Source: Glycomyces arizonensis DSM 44726
GTDB taxonomy: Bacteria; Actinomycetota; Actinomycetes; Mycobacteriales; Micromonosporaceae
Length of the DNA stretch: 64,000 nt
Reading direction: 5' to 3'
Assembly (NCBI RefSeq): GCF_000482705.1
Contig: NZ_KI519476.1
Location: 31,853 to 95,852, forward strand
Numbering within the stretch: the first letter of the stretch is position 1; each line of letters begins with the position of its first letter. The position numbers and the translations under genes were made by a program. Under the pieces are notes generated by a model. The model saw only the letters and a list, made by a program, of their open reading frames with translations. It made no database searches and was not told the origin of the DNA. This document shows positions 60,054-64,000 of the stretch, in pieces.

Positions 60054-61001
60054 ATGAAATCCACCCACACCCCCACCGCCGTCATGCGGCCGCCGTCGGC
60101 CGTCGGTTGGGAGCGTCTGCTGCCCGGGCAGGTCACCGTCGTATCGGCGGACGAGCGACCCGACGTCGACATCCGCCAGCTCGATCTGGGCGGGGTCAGC
60201 GCCGCGTTTCTCAAGACCGGCCCTCACAACCTCGTCAACACGGCCCAGACGGCGCGCTCGGGCGGCGCGATCGTCGACTTCTGGTATTTGCGGGCCGGAT
60301 CGATGCTTGCCGTCCAAGACGGACGCTGCGAAATCGCCCAGCCGGGCGACCTGCTCTCCACCGACCGCGGCCGACCGCTCAAACTCCGCTTCCTGCGCAG
60401 CTCGCAGCTGCTGCACGTACCGGTCCCGGCCCGCCGACTGGGAATCACGGGCCACCCGTCCCCCCTGGCGGGCTGCCGCCTGTGGGCGAGGGACGGCGGC
60501 GCGGTCACGCTGCTGCTGTCGGTGCTGGCGGGGTTCGCCGAGTCGGTCGAAGAGCTCGACACCACCACGACCGCCCAGTTCGGTTACCAGCTCACCGATC
60601 TGATCGCGCTCGCCGCGGGGCAGGTCGCGCTCGCCGGGCGCAGCGGCCCCGGGCGGGTGCGCACCGACATGCTGCGCCGCATCCAGGGCTACGCCAGACA
60701 GCACCTCGACGACCCGTCGCTCGACCTCGCCTCCCTGGCGAGACGGCACAACGTCTCGGTCCGCTACATCCAGAAACTGTTCCAGGAGCACGGGCTGAGC
60801 CCGATCAGGTGGATCAGACGCGAGCGGCTCGCCCGCTGCATGGCCGATCTCAAGGACTCGCAGAAGACCGGCGTCAGCGTCGCCATGATCGGCCGGCGCT
60901 GGGGATTTCTGACCCCCTCGTATTTCACGCGGGCCTTTCGCCAGGAGTACGGGCTGACGCCGAGTCAGGCCCGCGCCGTCGCGGGCCTTGAGGGAGCGTG
61001 A
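60054..61001 (+). CDS. AraC-family transcriptional regulator
   Basis: The 315-residue protein has an AraC-binding-like N-terminal domain (about 30-190) and a C-terminal double helix-turn-helix (about 215-312) with LDLASLARRHNVSVRYIQKL and RRWGFLTPSYFTRAFRQEYG. It is the likely pathway-specific activator of the cluster. ATG 60054 has CAGGAG upstream; the longer frame has no RBS. The PNPOx-like gene begins two bases after the stop. Confidence 0.9.
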   Translation: MKSTHTPTAVMRPPSAVGWERLLPGQVTVVSADERPDVDIRQLDLGGVSAAFLKTGPHNLVNTAQTARSGGAIVDFWYLRAGSMLAVQDGRCEIAQPGDLLSTDRGRPLKLRFLRSSQLLHVPVPARRLGITGHPSPLAGCRLWARDGGAVTLLLSVLAGFAESVEELDTTTTAQFGYQLTDLIALAAGQVALAGRSGPGRVRTDMLRRIQGYARQHLDDPSLDLASLARRHNVSVRYIQKLFQEHGLSPIRWIRRERLARCMADLKDSQKTGVSVAMIGRRWGFLTPSYFTRAFRQEYGLTPSQARAVAGLEGA

Positions 61002-61002
61002 G

Positions 61003-61911
61003 ATGCGGCCCGTCCACCACCCCGGCGAGCAGACCGTCCAGCGGCGCGCCGGCGAAGGCGGTCCCGGCTGGGGATCGCCCATGTTCGACGCCCGCCTCTC
61101 GGGCGGCTTCGCCCGGTTCCTGGAGGGCCAGTGCATGGTGGTGCTCGCCGCGGCCGACGAGGAGGGGAGGGCCTGGTCGACGTCGGTGGCCGGGCTCCCC
61201 GGTTTCGTTCGCGCCGCGGACGATCGCACCCTGCTCATCGACGCCCTGCCGCCCCTCGGCGATCCGCTGCGCGAGGGACTGCGGGAGGGGTCCGACATCG
61301 GCATCCTGGCACTCGAACCCCAGACCCGCCGCCGCATCCGCGTCAACGGCGTCGTCGCCGCCCGCGGCGACGGCTTGGAGGTGCGGACCGAGCAGGTCCT
61401 GGGCAACTGCCCCAAGTACCTCCAGACTCGCGAGGTCACCGGTCTGGTGGACCCGAACCGGACGGGGCCGCCGCTCTCGTCCGGACGCCTCGATGAGGCC
61501 GACAGGGAGCTGATCGGGGCCGCCGACACCTTCTTCATCGGCAGCCGCTCCCCCGGCCACGGCGCCGACGCCTCGCACCGCGGCGGCGAGCCCGGTTTCG
61601 TCGCCGTCGAGGGGAACGTGCTGCGCTGGCCGGACTACCGCGGCAACTCGTTCTACATGACCTTGGGCAACGTCGAGATCGACCCGTCCGCCGGGCTCCT
61701 GTTCGTCGACTGGGAGAGGGGCGACACGCTCCAGCTGACCGGCCGGTGCCGCGTCGACTGGGACGAGGCGAACGCCGTCGCACTGCCCGGGGCGCTGCGG
61801 GTGGTCGAGTTCGAAACCGAGCGCGCCGTGCGGATCGCCTCGGCTTCGCCGCTGCGCTGGCGGCTGGTCGCCCGCTCCAGGTTCAACCCGCCGGTGTGCG
61901 TCCGGCCGTGA
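61003..61911 (+). CDS. PNPOx-like flavin-binding protein
   Basis: The 302-residue protein has two split-barrel halves of the pyridoxamine-phosphate-oxidase superfamily: CMVVLAAADEEGRAWSTSVA (about 46-65) with LGNCPKYLQTREVTG (about 134-148), and GFVAVEGNVLRWPDYRGNSF with LGNVEIDPSAGLLFVDW (about 205-245). Such proteins bind FMN and often sit beside ferredoxin-reductase-type oxidoreductases. It may serve as a second flavin partner in the cluster. GGGAG before the ATG; a TTG at 60988 is an alternative. Confidence 0.8.
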   Translation: MRPVHHPGEQTVQRRAGEGGPGWGSPMFDARLSGGFARFLEGQCMVVLAAADEEGRAWSTSVAGLPGFVRAADDRTLLIDALPPLGDPLREGLREGSDIGILALEPQTRRRIRVNGVVAARGDGLEVRTEQVLGNCPKYLQTREVTGLVDPNRTGPPLSSGRLDEADRELIGAADTFFIGSRSPGHGADASHRGGEPGFVAVEGNVLRWPDYRGNSFYMTLGNVEIDPSAGLLFVDWERGDTLQLTGRCRVDWDEANAVALPGALRVVEFETERAVRIASASPLRWRLVARSRFNPPVCVRP

Positions 61912-61947
61912 CGGGGTGGTCGGGGCCGCGGGGCGGCCCCGACCCCG

Positions 61948-63609
61948 TCAGCGGTCGCCCGAGCGCGTGGCGATCGCTTCGCCGTGGGAGGCCGGGGGGC
62001 CGAACTCGGCGGCCGCGAAGCGCCGGCTCAGCGCGGCGCGGCGGAGCTTGCCGATGCCGGTCTTGGGTATGTCGTCTTTGGACACGGGGACGACGTAGGC
62101 GACTTCGGCGCCGTGGGCGGCGCGGACGGCCTCGCGGATCGCCTCGGCGAGCGCGGCGGTGGAGGCGCCGCCGCGCGGGTGGCAGAAGACGGCGAGGGCG
62201 GGGCCCTCCGCGCCGGGAGGGGCGACGGCGCAGGCGACGGTGAAGGACGGTTCGACGGCGTCGAGCCCTTCGACGGTGCTCTCGATCTCGTGCCCGTGGA
62301 GGGTGGTGTCGCCGACGGTGACGGTGTCGCCGCCGCGGCCGGTCACGGTCAGTTCCCCGCCTTCGATGTAGGCGAGGTCGCCGGTCCTGAACCAGCCGTC
62401 CGCGGTGAAGGTGCGCCGATTGACCTCGGCGTTGTTGTAGTAGCCGCCGAAGACGGGCGCGCCGCTCGCCTGGAGCAGCCCGGTCTCCCCTTCGGGGAGG
62501 ACGCGGTCGTCCTGGTCGACCACGCGCAGGCCGACGCCGGGATGGGGGCGGCCGACGGCGATGAACCGGCCGATCGGCCCGGTCTCGGGCCGGAAGCGGC
62601 GGTCGACGATCCCCGAAGAGGTCTCGGACATGCCCCAGCCGGGGCAGATGGCGTGCGAGGGCAGCCCGAAGGGGGCGAGGAGCCGCAGGAACCGCTGGAG
62701 GACGACGGGCTTGACGGCCTCGCCGCCGTTCATGATGTAGTCGAGGCCGCCGAGATCCCACTCGCGGCCGTCCATGCGGTGGGCGTTGTCGTTGACCAGT
62801 CCGAAGGCGAAGTTCGGCGCCCAGGTGGCGGTGGAGGCGTGCCGGTGCATCTGGTCGATCCAGCGCAGCGGGTCGTCCAGGATCCACTGGATGCGGGCGT
62901 GTACTTGGGTGCAGCGCAGGTAGACGTCCCGGACGTGGAACATGACCAGGCCGCCGACGTGGTCGAGCGGCATCCAGTTGAACGAGCGGAGACCGGAGTC
63001 GAGTCCGTTGACGCGGGCGGTCGCGACGGTGCGGCTGAGGATGTTGCCGTGGGTGAGCATGACGGCCTTGGGAGTGCCGGTGCTGCCGGAGGTGAGCAGG
63101 AGGACGGCGAGGTCGTCCCAGTCGCCCGGCGTGTAGTCCTCCGTGGAGGGTCCGGCCGCGAGTCCGGCGGCTGAGCCGAGGCGGCGGGCGCGCGACGGTT
63201 CGGTGCGGGGCGTCTCGCCGTCGTCGACGATCCAGACGCGGTCGCCGGGGCGCCACAGGCGGTCGAGCCCGGCGGGGCTCGGACCGCCGGTGCCGAGCGG
63301 GAGCGGGACCATGCCGCCGAGGACGCAGGCCCAGAACACGGCCAGGAGCTCGGGCTCGTCGGCGACCTGGACGATGACCTTGTCGCCGCGCGCCGCGCCG
63401 CGCTCGCGCATGCCCCCCAGGATCGCCGAGGCGGCACCGGCGAGTTCCCCGTAGGTCTGGTCGACCTCGTCGCGCTCGTCTCGGACGTGCCGGATCCCGC
63501 CGGTGCCGCCCGCGGCGGCCGCGACGAGGACGGCGGCGAGATCGGTGACCTCGGGTTCGGACAGGTCGGCCCCTCGGGAGAGGGCGAGGGTGCGGCCGAT
63601 GCCGGTCAT
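61948..63609 (-). CDS. AMP-ligase (ANL superfamily, FAAL/acyl-CoA-synthetase-like)
   Basis: The 553-residue enzyme has all adenylation motifs: A3 LLTSGSTGTPKAVML (about 171-185), FNWMPLDHVGGLVMFHVRDV, A5 GWGMSETSS, A7 WFRTGDLAYIEGGELTVTGR and A10 DDIPKTGIGKLRRA with the catalytic Lys. It should activate a carboxylic acid as acyl-AMP, then pass it to CoA, a carrier protein or an amine. No carrier protein is visible nearby. It is the intact paralogue of the degenerate protein at 54376 and is convergent with the PNPOx-like gene. Confidence 0.9.
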   Translation of the reverse strand: MTGIGRTLALSRGADLSEPEVTDLAAVLVAAAAGGTGGIRHVRDERDEVDQTYGELAGAASAILGGMRERGAARGDKVIVQVADEPELLAVFWACVLGGMVPLPLGTGGPSPAGLDRLWRPGDRVWIVDDGETPRTEPSRARRLGSAAGLAAGPSTEDYTPGDWDDLAVLLLTSGSTGTPKAVMLTHGNILSRTVATARVNGLDSGLRSFNWMPLDHVGGLVMFHVRDVYLRCTQVHARIQWILDDPLRWIDQMHRHASTATWAPNFAFGLVNDNAHRMDGREWDLGGLDYIMNGGEAVKPVVLQRFLRLLAPFGLPSHAICPGWGMSETSSGIVDRRFRPETGPIGRFIAVGRPHPGVGLRVVDQDDRVLPEGETGLLQASGAPVFGGYYNNAEVNRRTFTADGWFRTGDLAYIEGGELTVTGRGGDTVTVGDTTLHGHEIESTVEGLDAVEPSFTVACAVAPPGAEGPALAVFCHPRGGASTAALAEAIREAVRAAHGAEVAYVVPVSKDDIPKTGIGKLRRAALSRRFAAAEFGPPASHGEAIATRSGDR

Positions 63610-63738
63610 GCGGCTACCTCCAGATTCCGGGACTCGCCTGCGGCGAGGAGAGGTGTTGATGTGCGTTCGCCTGTACGGTGCGTTACTGACGATACGGTTC
63701 CGGCGCGGTCCGGCTGGGCACGGACGCGCACGCGCATT

Positions 63739-63790
63739 GTCCGGATCGCGAATCGGGGAGCGGCGCCGCTCCCCGATTCGCGATCCGGAC
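63739..63790. repeat. Perfect 52-bp palindrome
   Basis: GTCCGGATCGCGAATCGGGG at 63739-63758, continuing through AGCGGC, is followed without any loop by its exact complement (63765-63790). It can form a cruciform or a very stable hairpin. It lies upstream of the AMP-ligase; the 391-base stretch 63610-64000 holds no certain gene. Confidence 0.8.
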
Positions 63791-63826
63791 CGCGACGTGA
63801 TCGGCGGGGCCGCTGCAGTCGAGCCG

Positions 63827-63928
63827 CTCCAAGCCCTCGGCCCGGGCCCTTTCGACCAGCTCCTCGGCGATCCGAACGTCCAGGCCACCAGCAGCAGTGG
63901 TCTCGGACTCGATCATGTTGTCGTTCAA
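63827..63928 (-). pseudogene. Possible IS256 transposase N-terminal remnant
   Basis: The frame MIESETTAAGGLDVRIAEEL, then VERARAEGL, resembles the first residues of IS256-family transposases, which continue LxGPxGLLxxLTK; here the match stops at about 63827 and runs into the palindrome. The rest of the element would be expected on the other side. The call is tentative. Confidence 0.3.
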
Positions 63929-64000
63929 AGTAATCCTCTCCCGGCTGAAGCAGCAGACTACTTCAACCTGTCTGGATCACCTTGACCCCCAAAGTTTCTG

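Overview
The window is high-GC DNA from an actinobacterium, read from sequence character only: strong GC3 bias, frequent GTG starts, many starts that look leaderless, mod/pan/nad gene orders usual in Actinomycetes, TetR and AraC regulators, and WXG/EspC-like small proteins. The mix of core genes (tRNA-Asp/tRNA-Glu beside pheA and serS; DUF2520-panC-panD-nadB-nadC-coaX; rsmA-ispE) would fit Glycomycetales or Micromonosporales, but that is inference.

Layout. 1-11.7 kb is mostly core: a truncated tRNA-Asp, tRNA-Glu, pheA, a GPP34 protein, an ArsR-type regulator with an MFS pump and a clear operator, a complete molybdate operon (HTH-TOBE regulator, modA, modB, modC), a zincin-like metallopeptidase divergent from serS, DUF488, and two HAD phosphatases. 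11.7-17.5 kb is scarred: a tetR/MFS divergent pair fused by a deletion, an ABC-F ATPase, a frameshifted DinB-like gene, an NmrA-like gene with no normal stop, and its divergent tetR with two operator-like palindromes. 17.7-29.3 kb is an accessory block of mostly unknown genes: a leftward operon of EspC-like, WXG-like, PEGA-like and membrane proteins, a membrane-anchored pentapeptide-repeat protein, an intact IS630 element, then a rightward overlapping operon with a duplicated coiled-coil pair, proline-rich proteins and three copies of one unknown 147-161 residue family.

29.4-47.4 kb returns to core metabolism: a YecD-like hydrolase, a secreted polysaccharide deacetylase with a ricin-type lectin domain, a MidA-like methyltransferase, DUF2520-panC-panD, an S10 peptidase, nadB-nadC-coaX (pantothenate/CoA and NAD synthesis), ispE-rsmA-prfC, yqeY and a metallophosphoesterase. 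47.3-49.8 kb is a decayed insertion region between an intact tRNA-Pro(CGG) and a broken second copy; it holds an internally deleted IS481-type element, a membrane protein, gene fragments and the 3' end of a tyrosine integrase.

50-63.6 kb is the most interesting part: a compact small-molecule cluster without PKS or NRPS genes. It has a two-component flavin monooxygenase (acyl-CoA-dehydrogenase-like oxygenase plus flavin reductase), an MFS exporter, two paralogous AMP-ligases of which one has lost its catalytic motifs, an FAD/NAD(P)-binding oxidoreductase, a class II aldolase, a methyltransferase, a PNPOx-like flavoprotein and an AraC regulator. Two paralogous CGNR zinc-finger regulators, one before the cluster and one inside it, share a nearly superimposable leaderless promoter. 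The right edge ends in a perfect 52-bp palindrome and a possible IS256 head.

Recurrent non-coding signals include a 15-bp palindrome around TTATANCCTATAA found in three places, a 169-bp hairpin element behind the S10 peptidase gene, and a -10-like TANNNT placed exactly six bases before the start codon of at least twelve genes.
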